This document shows, piece after piece, positions 49,201-58,985 of a stretch of DNA of 64,000 bases. Origin of the DNA: Carallia brachiata (Eukaryota; Streptophyta; Magnoliopsida; Malpighiales; Rhizophoraceae); NCBI GenBank assembly GCA_021464245.1, contig JADCRB010000001.1, forward strand, positions 62,001-126,000, in the 5' to 3' direction. The translations under genes and the position numbers were made by a program. Position 1 is the stretch's first letter, and each line of letters opens with the position of its first letter. Below the pieces are notes generated by a model. It did not search any database. It was not told the DNA's origin and saw nothing but the letters and a program-made list of their open reading frames with translations.

Positions 49201-51022
49201 GATCTGGAGATGGCAGCAGTGATCTTTGCACTAAAGATCTGGCGACATTACCACTATGGTGAGACTTGTGAGATATTTACCGACCACAAGAGTCTGAAGT
49301 ACATCATGGAGCAAAAAGATTTGAATATGCGTCAGAGATGTTGGATAGAATTATTGAAAGATTACGACTGTATTATTAAGTATCATCCAGGTAAAGCAAA
49401 TGTTGTGGCTGATTCCTTGAGTAGGAAGTCTATGGGAAGTGTAGCGCATATCCTAGTAGAGAGGAGACAAAACCAAAGTGAATTGAACCAATTACTTGAG
49501 TGGGGTTTAAAGATGTCAGTGGGAATATTAGGAGCTTTAATAGCTTACTTTCAGGCTAAACCACAATTGAAAGGAAGCATTAAAGCTGCTCAAACTAGAG
49601 ACCCACATTTGCAGAAGATTAAAGAAGATGTGTTGACTGACGCACGCAAGAATTTTTAGTGGACTCTAAAGGCGTGCTGTGGTGTGGTGAACAACTTTGT
49701 GTCCCAAGTTTAGACAATTTTTGGAGACAAATACTGAAAGAGGCACACAATACTGTGTATACCGTGAACACTGGAACAACAAAGATGTATCAAGATTTGC
49801 GCTGGACGTATTGGTGGAAGAATATGAAGAAAGATATAGTAGAATTTGTTTCAAAGTGCCTCGTGTGTCAGCAAGTTAAAGCTGAACACCAAAAGCCTGC
49901 TGGAACCTTGCAACCCCTACCAATCCCTGAATGGAAATAAGAGAGTGTAGCAATGGATTTTGTGGTTGGATTGCCACTCACACGGGATCGACATGATGCC
50001 ATTTGGATCATCGTAGATCGATTAACCAAGAGTGCACATTTCTTGACAATCCGAGCGACTTATAGTTTTGAAAGGCTAGCTCAACTATATGTAAATGAGA
50101 TTGTAAGTTTTCATGGAGTGCTAGTATCTATTGTATCTGACAGGGGACCACAATTTACTTCGCGGTTCTGGAAGGAATTTTAGAAAGCCATGGGGACTCA
50201 ATTGGAATTTAGTACAGCATTTCATCTACAGACAGACGGCCAATCTGAACGCACCATACAGATTTTAGAAGATATGCTGCGGGCATGTGTGATGGAGTTT
50301 GGAGGTAGTTGGGACCAACATTTGCCATTGATTGAGTTTGCATAAAATAACAGCTACCAATCAAACATTAAGATGGCTCCATATGAAGCCTTATACGACC
50401 GTAAGTTTCGATCACCGTTGTACTAGGATGAATTGGGTGAAAAGAAACACTTAGAACCTGTTTTGGGACCTGAAATACTAGAAAGGAATTTGGAGAAGAT
50501 TCGTATGATTCGGGATAGTATGGCAGCTGCCCAGAATCGACAAAAGGCATATGCAGATCATCGAAGACGTGAATTGGAGTTTATGGTAGGCGATTTGGTG
50601 TTCCTGCGAGTTTCACCAATGAAAGGTGTACTTCAATTTGGAAAGAAGGGAAAACTTAGTCCGCGTTTCATTGGTCCATACGAGATATTGGAACGAGTTG
50701 GAGCAGTAGCTTATAAACTGGAGCTACCACCAGAGTTATCTTGGATCCATCCAGTATTTCACGTGTCAATGTTACGAAATATCTTTCCGATCCATCGCAC
50801 GTAGTTATTCCCCAACCGGTTGAGCTGGAAGACGATTTGACCTATGAAGTGCAACTAGTTGAAATCCTGGATACTAGTGTAAAGAAATTACGCTCTAAAG
50901 AAGTCATTCTAGTTAAAGTAGCTTGGGGTACCCAACCTAGAAGAGAAGTCACCTGGGAAACTAAAGTGGATATGGAAATGAAGCATCCACATCTATTCCC
51001 AACTCGTGGTAAGCGAACTTAA
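46255..51022 (+). pseudogene. Gypsy gag-pol, interrupted
   Basis: Gag starts near ATG 46255. The retrotransposon gag domain is at 46552-46990 and a CCHC knuckle at about 47360-47412 (CFHCGQIGHMIREC). Protease follows (LFDPGSTHSYVS), with RT at 48015-48830, RNase H at about 49060-49420 ([23 protein letters not shown]), the integrase zinc-binding and core domains (49650-50400; [30 protein letters not shown]) and a chromodomain-like tail (50741-51022). The RT motif normally reading FSKIDLRSGYHQ has Asn for the catalytic Asp (near 48465), though [10 protein letters not shown] is intact. Stops (such as 46348, 46528, 46789, 47555, 48527, 50181, 50343) and frameshifts make it nonfunctional. Confidence 0.9.
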
Positions 51023-51050
51023 CACTTTGTAAATTCAAGGACAAATTTAA

Positions 51051-51066
51051 TTTAAGGGGGATAGAC
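51051..51066 (+). other. Gypsy polypurine tract
   Basis: TTTAAGGGGGATAGAC directly precedes the 3' LTR start TGTAGTACCC. This is the usual site and composition for plus-strand priming. Confidence 0.7.
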
Positions 51067-53028
51067 TGTAGTACCCAGAAATTTCTTGTAAGTTATATTA
51101 TATATATTGGGTAAAAAAAAAAAAGAAGAAGAGTTTGACGGAAAATTGTTTGTGATAGTGGGGGACAATAAAATTGGGAAATAAGTCAATGGAAGTATTG
51201 GATTAATTGAGAGAGGATTTTACAATAGAGCTCAAAGACCCCCACTACACCTATGCTCAATTTCTAAGTGCCACAAATCTTTTTCCTATTGGACAACGTG
51301 GCATCACTTTATGCAATTGCTTAAACCATTTTTACTTCTCCTCTAATCCTTTTACTATCTAGTTATTAACCGACTCTTCCTCTTAAGCTTACAATCACAT
51401 TCCTCAATTCTACCATGTTCTTCCTTCGCCTATAATATTTTCATTTCAATAAGCCAAGCATCTCTGGTTCCTTGTTCTTATATAATACACGTATTCTCTC
51501 AACCAATCACTTATCTCCCACGTTGTTCTAATAGGCAAAAAAAAAAAAAAAAGGTGCTTCCTTCACTCACATCGTTGCCTACATACAAGGGGTTCCTTCA
51601 AACAATGACATGGAAACCATACTACCAAACCTCTCTCTAGGTATACTTACTATCCCTATCAAGGTTTTAATCCAATTAATTGTAAAGTCAAAGGGGTTGG
51701 TGTAGTTTTACACCACAGGATAATTAAAAGATCCAATAAATTACTGTTAACCATGAGTTAGGAACTTCGTGGTCTTCCTAAGGAAAAACTTAAGAATCAA
51801 AGGTAAGTCGATAAGCCTAGGTTATAAAATAACTTACAAACTAGTTTTACAAATGAATTTGGGGAGTTTAGGACAACTTAACGGCATCTCTCTCTTGTAA
51901 CTAGTTTATAATCTGAGCTTAAGTATTAATTTGTCTTGTAATTTCTTCGATATGTGTTATAGGAACGACTGACGCCTTGCCAACACAATTCAACTCTACC
52001 AGTTAGGTTTTAGAATACCATTGTATACTGTCAGTAATCCTGACACGCATAACACACTAGGTTACCTTGTTTGTTTATTTATATTATTTGACATAATTTT
52101 TATATGGTATCTGAATATTCATTTTCTATGGTTTAAATTAATAAATTATATTCTAAGTGATAATCCTAGATAGAGGAGAGTGAGTTGCTATATTTAATTA
52201 TTATTATTGATATTTATGCCTGTTTCTTGTGACCATAAATACTTGAGGAATTGCTACTGTTGAAATTTAAGATAAGCACAGACATATCCAGTTGGGACGG
52301 GTTACTAGGCGCTCAGCTATCGGAGGCTGTGGTAGACAGTGTGCACACTATGCTTGTATCCGTGGCACACCGCAGTAAGCAGGTGTGACCACAATTGACC
52401 ATGACAGGGGAGAGATAGTGTTGGTTGGCTAACTTTTATGAAGTGTGTATTAATATTCGATATGCTTATTGCTCTGCTCTCTAGTTATGTCTGTGAGATA
52501 TTTACTTGACCTGTAACCTGGAGTTACACCTATATATTATTTTAGACATTTACCTATTTACTTATTCTATCCTGATCATAGTTAGTATATTCACTCTCCC
52601 GTTTTATGCACGTTAGGCTTATTCACTGAGATATCTGTATATCTCACTCTTAATTTTTCTTTTCTAATATTTTCAGGTTTTGAGACTCGAGTCCCTAGTA
52701 AACGATCGGAGCGTTCCTAGAGGCTGTTGGGGGTACTTCCTTGTGTTTATGTATATAGTAGACTCCGCTAGTACGGTCTTTCTTATATGCCGGTATATAT
52801 TTTCTGGGTTGTGATAATGGGTCTCGTCTGTTGGACCTTAGCTTTCTAAGCATTTGGGCCTGTACTACCTTTTGTTTATGATGAGTATTTGTGTTGTTTC
52901 AGCCTCTATTTTGGACCGAGAATTCTGTTTTTGATGTTTCTTTGATTTAAGGCTTGCGGTTGTCTCGAGGTGGGTCCTCCATCTGAGACTGTCGCGCCGG
53001 TCACATGCTCCAAAGTTGGGATGTGACA
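51067..53028 (+). repeat. Gypsy 3' LTR
   Basis: About 1962 bp with canonical TG...CA ends (TGTAGTACCC to GATGTGACA). It has an A run at about 51537-51553. The right flank is copia 2 sequence at the Glu-Pro-Phe codons before the integrase. Confidence 0.85.
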
Positions 53029-54570
53029 AGAAGGGCTCTCTATGTTCTTTTCCCATCTGACACGATTGACAAACACTAGAAATGACTTGTAATGGTGGTA
53101 AGTCTTTTACTAGACTTTGAGATTGCAAGAACTTCAGAGATTCAACATTGTAGTGACCGAATTTTTTGTGCCACAGCTTTGTCTGAACAGCTTGTATACT
53201 ATAGCTTGTATCAATGGAATTTCTACACTTCAATTGAAAGCTTTTGTTGATCATTGGTACAACAACTATCTTAACATCGTTTGGATGATTAACCACACAT
53301 GCATTATTCACAAAATGCACAGAATATCCACACTGCATCATTTGAGCTACACTAAATAGGTTTTGCTTCACATTAGGCACAAACAACATGTTAGAAATGA
53401 ATTTCGTATCTTGTGTTGTTTGAATAGTCACGGTGCCTTTGCCTGCTTCGTCTACATGAGCTCCGTTTCCCATCCTCAAAAATCATGTAAAGCCTTCGTC
53501 TATCTTTGTCAATATGTTTACATTTCCAGACATATGATTTGAGCATCCACTATCAATAAGCCAAGTGCCTGTATTGTCACGATTATCAATATAACTAGTT
53601 GGAAAAAGATAATCTTCCTATGTAGTTTCAACAACGTTTGCTTGCTGATTTTGTTGGTGAGGTCTTGCTTGGTACTGCAGCTAGTATGGTCTTGGAGGTT
53701 GCAATTGTCTTGGCTAGAATTATCTCCCTTGTTGTTGTTGTTTGGCTTTACTTCTGCAATCTTTCTCCAAATGATCGATCTTATTGCAACAATTGCATTG
53801 GGACTTGTTTTTTTTGCCAACAGTCTTTTTGTATATGGTTGGTTTTGTTGCAGATCCCACAAGGAGGAAATTTTCCTCTTCTATTTGATTCAGCAGCGTT
53901 GGATGGCTTGTTGTCACCTGGTGGCCTTTTGTATTTTGAGGCTTTTTGTTACTTAAACTTGGCTTGAAATGCTCCTTCAATTACTTCATCATTTCTCCAA
54001 GGCATCCTATCCTCATGTGCTTCTAAGTAACCAATCAAATTTGTAAAAGAGAGTTATGGACCACCTTCTACACTACTGGAATATTATTGAATTGTCTCTG
54101 ACTCTTTTATCCTCAAATTTTCAAATGTTGCTCTTAAGGATTGCAAATGGACTTCTCTAGCTTTGTAAGCACCTCTGTATTGGCTTTAAAACTTGACCCA
54201 AGCTTGCTTGGCTGTCCTGGCTGTAACAATTTTAATTTTAGGAAAAAAATTTTCTGTTACTGAGGTATTAATTAGACTGGGAGCTCAGATATTTTTAGTT
54301 GCCTTTTCATTGTTGGCAATTTTCTCTTCCTCACTGAGTTCAGTTCCAGCTTCTGGTGGCTTGTATTCTGACTCAATGACATCTCATAGCTCATGGACTC
54401 GCAAAAATGCTTCCATCTTTACTACCAAGAAATCATAATCTTGGCCTACGAATGGTTATGGCTTTGAAAATGAAATGCTAGATGGCGCAAAAATTGATCT
54501 GGTGCTGGTGGAGGATGCTGTAGAATTGCTAGAGCTTATTGGCGCTCCAATTGTATTTGATCTTATCATG
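53029..54570 (-). pseudogene. Copia 2 gag and protease, 5' block
   Basis: Reading right to left, gag starts near 54570. UBN2 capsid pieces lie at about 54560-54080, with an internal gap near 54060 where about 120 bp present in copia 1 are missing. A zinc knuckle follows (CNCCNKIDHLEKDC in one frame). The protease and pre-integrase region is at 53480-53030 (WHKKFGHYNVESLKF, VCQSCQMGKEHREPF). Coding stops at the gypsy 3' LTR edge. Several stops and frameshifts are present. Confidence 0.85.
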
Positions 54571-54634
54571 ACTACAAATGTTGGTGTTTAATTGATTTTG
54601 GATGCTGCAAACAGGTCCCTTAAGACCTGATTAA

Positions 54635-54647
54635 GCTTTGATACCAC
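54635..54647 (-). other. Copia 2 primer-binding site
   Basis: On the minus strand GTGGTATCAAAGC follows the 5' LTR end directly. It is a methionine-tRNA primer site with one change from copia 1. Confidence 0.75.
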
Positions 54648-55227
54648 TGTTGATGTGATGATTTAAAATGTGTATAAATGCTTGGTAGGAGAAAAGATTA
54701 TTTTTGCAGTAAAAATGAATGTTATATAGAGCAAGAAGAATGGAACAAAATAATTGGAGCACGAGAGAGTTTTAGAAACATATAACTTTTGGACCCTATG
54801 TTTCTATGTACCTCATACAATGGTCATTGCATGCCTTTTGTATCCTTACAAATAAATGTGAACTAATTCAACAAATTTCGGCTGGACATGCTGACTTGCA
54901 GATATAAATACAATCCAAGAATAAAGACTTTGCATGCTACATTTTTAATATTCAATAAACTAACGTGATTGGCTATATTACTATGCATATAAGACAAACA
55001 ACACTCACCACTCATTTCATGCATACATATATGCAAGTTGGACATTATTACTCACTACAAGATGAAACAACCCCCAATTTCAACTATTTGACACACTTGT
55101 TTTGCTAGTTTTTATGACTTTGCAACAGCTAGTGTTGGTTTGCTGCTGCATCACCGATGTCTATCTTTACAATTTTCTTCCTCTTACAATTTGTCCTAGT
55201 TTGCTGCTGCATCACTGACGTCTAAGA
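54648..55227 (-). repeat. Copia 2, 5' LTR
   Basis: Plus-strand TGTTGATGTGATGATTT to CGTCTAAGA, about 580 bp, a direct relative of 43520-44097. Confidence 0.85.
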
Positions 55228-56579
55228 AAATTCTTGGATTTTGCAATGGTTGCGATGGGTTTTGGTGAGAGGTAGAGGAGCTGGATTAGGGAGTGTATTC
55301 CTACGGTAGACATGTCAATGTTAGTCAATGGATGCCCTGCTAAACAATTCAGAATGAGGCGAGGATTTAGACAAGGAGATCCTCTTTCTCCTTTCCTATT
55401 CTTACTTATTGTTGAGGCCTTAAATTTTCTTTTAAACAAGGCTTGTAGGTTGGTGCCGTTAAGGTGATTATCTTAGGGGAAGAATTGAAGTTGTCACATC
55501 TACAATTTGTTGATGATACTATTCTTTTCAGTGTGGAAGAATCTGAGTCAGTTGAGAATTTCTAATGGGTGATGAAGTATTTCCAGTGTTACTCTAGTTT
55601 AAAAATTAATTATTCGAAGAGTACAATCTTAAGATTTCAAGCTGGACTATTAGTAGTGGAAAATTGGGCAAACTTTAGAAATGCAAGGTGGGGGAGTTGC
55701 CGATTAAGTACTCGAGTCTTCCTTTAGGATTAGTCTAAACTCTAAATTTTTGTGGGATCCAATCATTCACAAGACAAAGAGCAGGCTGGGAAGATGGAAA
55801 GGGATAGAGTTATCAAAGGTTGAGAGATTAGTCCTTATCAAGTCTTGTCTAAACTCACTGCCTATTTATTATCTCGCTATTTAGAATCCCCCGAGGGGTG
55901 GTAAAGAGAATTGAGAAGTTACAAAGAGACTTTTTTATGGTGAGAGTGGGGATAAGAGGAAAATCCATCATTTATCCTAGGGCTTGATTAGTAGAATGAA
56001 GCTATGGAGTGGTTTGGGTAGGGAAACTCGATGATAGAAATGGTGGCCTCTTGGCCAAGTGGCTTTGGTGCGTGACAAAGAATAATGAAGCGTTGAGGGT
56101 TAAAGTCCTTAGAGGAAGATATGAGGGATGAGCCCAGTGGCCATGGAGTTGGCATATTAATCCAGTGGAGAAATGTATATTCGATTGCAACAGAAAGGAG
56201 TAAGTTTGCCTCTGTGATGAGTTCCAATTTTCGCTTTGCATTGGGTAATGGTTCTTCTGTAGACTTCTAGCATTAACCTTGGATTGGACAATTTGCGTTA
56301 AAGGATAGGTTTCCACGTTTATATGCTTTGGCAACATGTAAAGAAGGGCCAATAGCATCATTTGGGAATCGATGTGATGGGGTATGAAATTGGCAGATTG
56401 AATGGAGAAGGCCACTTTTTGAATGGGAAAAAGACCAACATAAGTAGTTCGTGGAAACTATTACTTCAGCAAAAGTACTGGTGGATGTGAAGGATAGAAT
56501 TGCTTTACAAGGTGAGAAAAATGCGGAGTATTCGGTTAAATCATTTTGTGCAATTGTTGATGAAAGCAAAGGTAACCAG
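55228..56579 (+). pseudogene. LINE piece 3 of 3: RT catalytic part and C-terminal region
   Basis: The LINE resumes with KFLDFAMVAMGFGERWR-type sequence, then MRRGFRQGDPLSPFLFLL and LQFVDDTILF (FVDD, the RT catalytic centre, about 55505). Toward the end the C-terminal LINE region appears: FALGNGSSVDF, PWIGQFALKDRFPRLYALA, IEWRRPLFEWEKDQ and NAEYSVKSF. Stops and frameshifts are common. The element ends abruptly at about 56579, where the duplicated BAHD segment begins, so its 3' end and tail are missing. The three pieces sum to about 5 kb. Confidence 0.85.
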
Positions 56580-57511
56580 GGGCTTTTCGGTGTATGGGTA
56601 TCTTTCTATATTCTAATTTCATTACATTTGACATTTGAGTTGAAACGCTTCCTTTACAGGATCAATAAGCAAAAAAGATATATGAGCCCAAAAATTGGCA
56701 AGACCCAGCAGAAGAGGGAAATAGTTTGTAAGAATTACTTTACGACACCAGTGTATAAAATGTCATAGTCAACTGCTACTTGCTTCAGACATATAATTAC
56801 AAGTATAAGAGGATAATCTGAGGCATATGGGTATCTTTCTATATTCTGATTCCGTTTAAGTTAACGTATATTTACAACAAATTGTGTAAATTTTCTATAT
56901 TGAGCCACATGTACCCAAAAAAAAAAAAAAAAAGAAAGAAAAAAGGAAGCTACTGAGTCATATACATGTTCATGTATATGATTCATATATAGTTTTTCCA
57001 TTTTTTTTTTTTTAATGACTGAAGGGTTAAAAATTTAACATAAATAAATAAATAAATAAATAACTGAAGCAGACTTGAAAAGTAAATGAACAACTGATTG
57101 TGACTGTGAGTAGCCTCAAATGTTCTTATTAAAGTAGAGGATTCATAAATGGCTTTAGCCTAGTAAATTAATTTGTCCAATTTAGTTGTTCGTCTAAGAA
57201 TAATGATATATTTTATGAAAATTGTATCATAAAACATTCTAAATATTACTATTAACAATAAAACTAAATTTTTGCCGTTAAAAAAAATGCATTATGAGAC
57301 TACATTTTTTTTCACATTTTGGTTACCATAAGATTAATATTCTAAATAGCATTTCTTGGGGCAAACAGAAAGACGTAAATAAATCCCCTTTTTTTTTTGG
57401 TTAAAACTTGAAAGGAAACCTTTTTGTGGTAGGTGGTATCTAGTACCCCTTTATTGAGGGCACCCAAGTAAATCTTCACCAAACCAAACAATGTTATTGG
57501 TTCTTTCACTG

Positions 57512-57518
57512 TATAAAT
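57512..57518 (+). promoter_or_regulatory. TATA box of the right BAHD gene
   Basis: TATAAAT in the block conserved with the left copy, 133 bp before the start that aligns with the left gene. Confidence 0.7.
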
Positions 57519-57635
57519 GGAGACGTTCATTGCCTCACATCAACTCATGAAAACAAATTCTTTTCTTACAAACTCAACCAAATCCTTCCCTTTCTCATTC
57601 TGTCTTGTATCCCCAATTGAATCCTCAAATCCTCG

Positions 57636-58985
57636 ATGCAAACCATGAAGGTGAAAATAGAGAGCATTAGAATTATCAAGCCAATCTATGAAGGCAATGA
57701 CATCATTGGTAATAAGCCAACAACATTATTTGAGTACATCCCTCTTAGTATATTCGACAAGGTGACTTACGACGTCCACATGGCAGTCATTTACGCCTAT
57801 CGCCCACCAACACCTCCAAATGCAGCCATTCAGCATGGTCTTCAAAGGGCATTATCGGAATACAGGGAGTGGGCCGGCAGGCTTGGTGAAAATGAGAAAG
57901 GTGATCCTGTCATTTTTCTTAATGACAAAGGCGTCAAGCTTGTTGAGGCATCTGTTGATGGCAGGCTTGATCAAATCGTGCCCTTCAGGCCATCCCCAAT
58001 ATGCCTCAGCCTCCACCCCAGCTTGAAGGGTGTGGAGGAGTTGGTGCAAGTGCAGCTCACAAGGTTCACTTGTGGTTCATTGGTGGTGGGGTTCACTGCT
58101 CACCACCATGTCGCTGACGGGCATTCCACGAGCGACTTCTTAGTCGCTTGGGGCAAAGCTTGCCGGAGACTTGACATGAATCCGCTGCCTTTTCACGACC
58201 GCACAATTTTCAATCCTAGAAAACCTCCTTGTTTTGAGTTTGAGCACAAAGGAATCGAATTCAAGAACAAGGATGTCACCAAGGATTGTACTAATTATAA
58301 TGATCAGTACTTTGTGGATGATATTGTAGTCCACAAGGTCCATTTCACATTGGATTTTCTCTCCAAGCTCAAGGCCAAGGCTTCTCAACCATATGGAAGC
58401 ATTAACAACAACAACAATATTTGTAGCACTTTTGAAAGCTTGCTGGCTCACCTATGGAGAACGATAACCAAGGCTCGTGGGCTTGGCGGACTGGAAACTA
58501 CATGTATTCGAATCTCCGTGGACGGCCGGAGCCGACTGAACCCCAGAGTACCCAACGAGTACTTTGGCAACTTGGTGCTATGGGCATTCCCTAGTGCGAA
58601 GGTGAAGGACATATTGCGGGAGCCGTTGCCTTACGCAGCAAGGCTTATTCACAATGCCATTGCAAAGGTGAACAACAATTATTTCAGGTCATTCATCGAC
58701 TTCGCCACCCACAAGGCTCCGGAAGAAGAGCTGGTGCCCACCGCCGTCATGAACAAGTCTGCTCTGTGCCCCAATTTGGAGGTGGATAGCTGGCTGAGGT
58801 TCCCATTTTATGACTTGGATTTAGGAGGAGGGAGTCCTTACGTCTTCATGCCATCTTATTTTCCAACAGAAGGAATGCTGTTTCTTCTACCATCGTTCAT
58901 AGGAGATGGAAGCATAGATGCTTTTGTGCCCCTTCTCCATGACAACTTGGCATCTTTCAAGCAAATTTGCTATTCCCTGGACTGA
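57636..58985 (+). CDS. BAHD acyltransferase, amine N-hydroxycinnamoyltransferase-like (right copy)
   Basis: Intact intronless paralogue of the gene at 27057. Two starts are possible: ATG at 57636 gives 449 residues beginning MQTMKV, and ATG at 57645 gives 446 residues and aligns with the left gene, which has no ATG at the earlier site. The second is probably ancestral. HHHVADG and DLGGGSPYVFMPS are unchanged, so both copies keep the catalytic His and Asp. The differences are scattered substitutions plus small indels around the NDQYFVDD segment and in the Asn run. The same family function is inferred (hydroxycinnamoyl-CoA to an amine). The retained promoter and frame suggest both copies are or recently were expressed. 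Confidence 0.92.
   Translation: MQTMKVKIESIRIIKPIYEGNDIIGNKPTTLFEYIPLSIFDKVTYDVHMAVIYAYRPPTPPNAAIQHGLQRALSEYREWAGRLGENEKGDPVIFLNDKGVKLVEASVDGRLDQIVPFRPSPICLSLHPSLKGVEELVQVQLTRFTCGSLVVGFTAHHHVADGHSTSDFLVAWGKACRRLDMNPLPFHDRTIFNPRKPPCFEFEHKGIEFKNKDVTKDCTNYNDQYFVDDIVVHKVHFTLDFLSKLKAKASQPYGSINNNNNICSTFESLLAHLWRTITKARGLGGLETTCIRISVDGRSRLNPRVPNEYFGNLVLWAFPSAKVKDILREPLPYAARLIHNAIAKVNNNYFRSFIDFATHKAPEEELVPTAVMNKSALCPNLEVDSWLRFPFYDLDLGGGSPYVFMPSYFPTEGMLFLLPSFIGDGSIDAFVPLLHDNLASFKQICYSLD

Larger units (their letters stand above)
45973..53028 (+). mobile_element. Ty3/gypsy chromovirus (Tekay/Del-like), 5' LTR nearly deleted, nested in copia 2
   Basis: Plus-strand element with gag, protease, RT, RNase H, integrase and a C-terminal chromodomain-like tail, the Ty3/gypsy order. 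The 3' LTR is long (51067-53028). Of the 5' LTR only the last ~20 bp remain (45973-45992), immediately followed by a methionine-tRNA primer-binding site. The tail (DLTYEVQLVEILD, then VKKLRSKEVILVKVAW and EVTWE) is characteristic of Tekay/Del chromoviruses. Confidence 0.9.
43520..55227 (-). mobile_element. Ty1/copia retrotransposon 2, inserted in the LINE and itself split by a gypsy element
   Basis: Minus-strand copia of the same family as copia 1. LTRs are at 43520-44097 (3') and 54648-55227 (5'). The internal region is in two blocks, 44098-45972 and 53029-54647, with a gypsy element between. The target duplication is approximate (AATTT against AGTTT in element orientation). Relative to copia 1 it lacks the segment corresponding to about 38275-38905, which holds the integrase core, and part of gag. 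Confidence 0.85.

Noticed and set aside
53117..53967. Plus-strand frames over copia 2
   Set aside because: They are antisense shadows of the minus-strand copia gag and protease.
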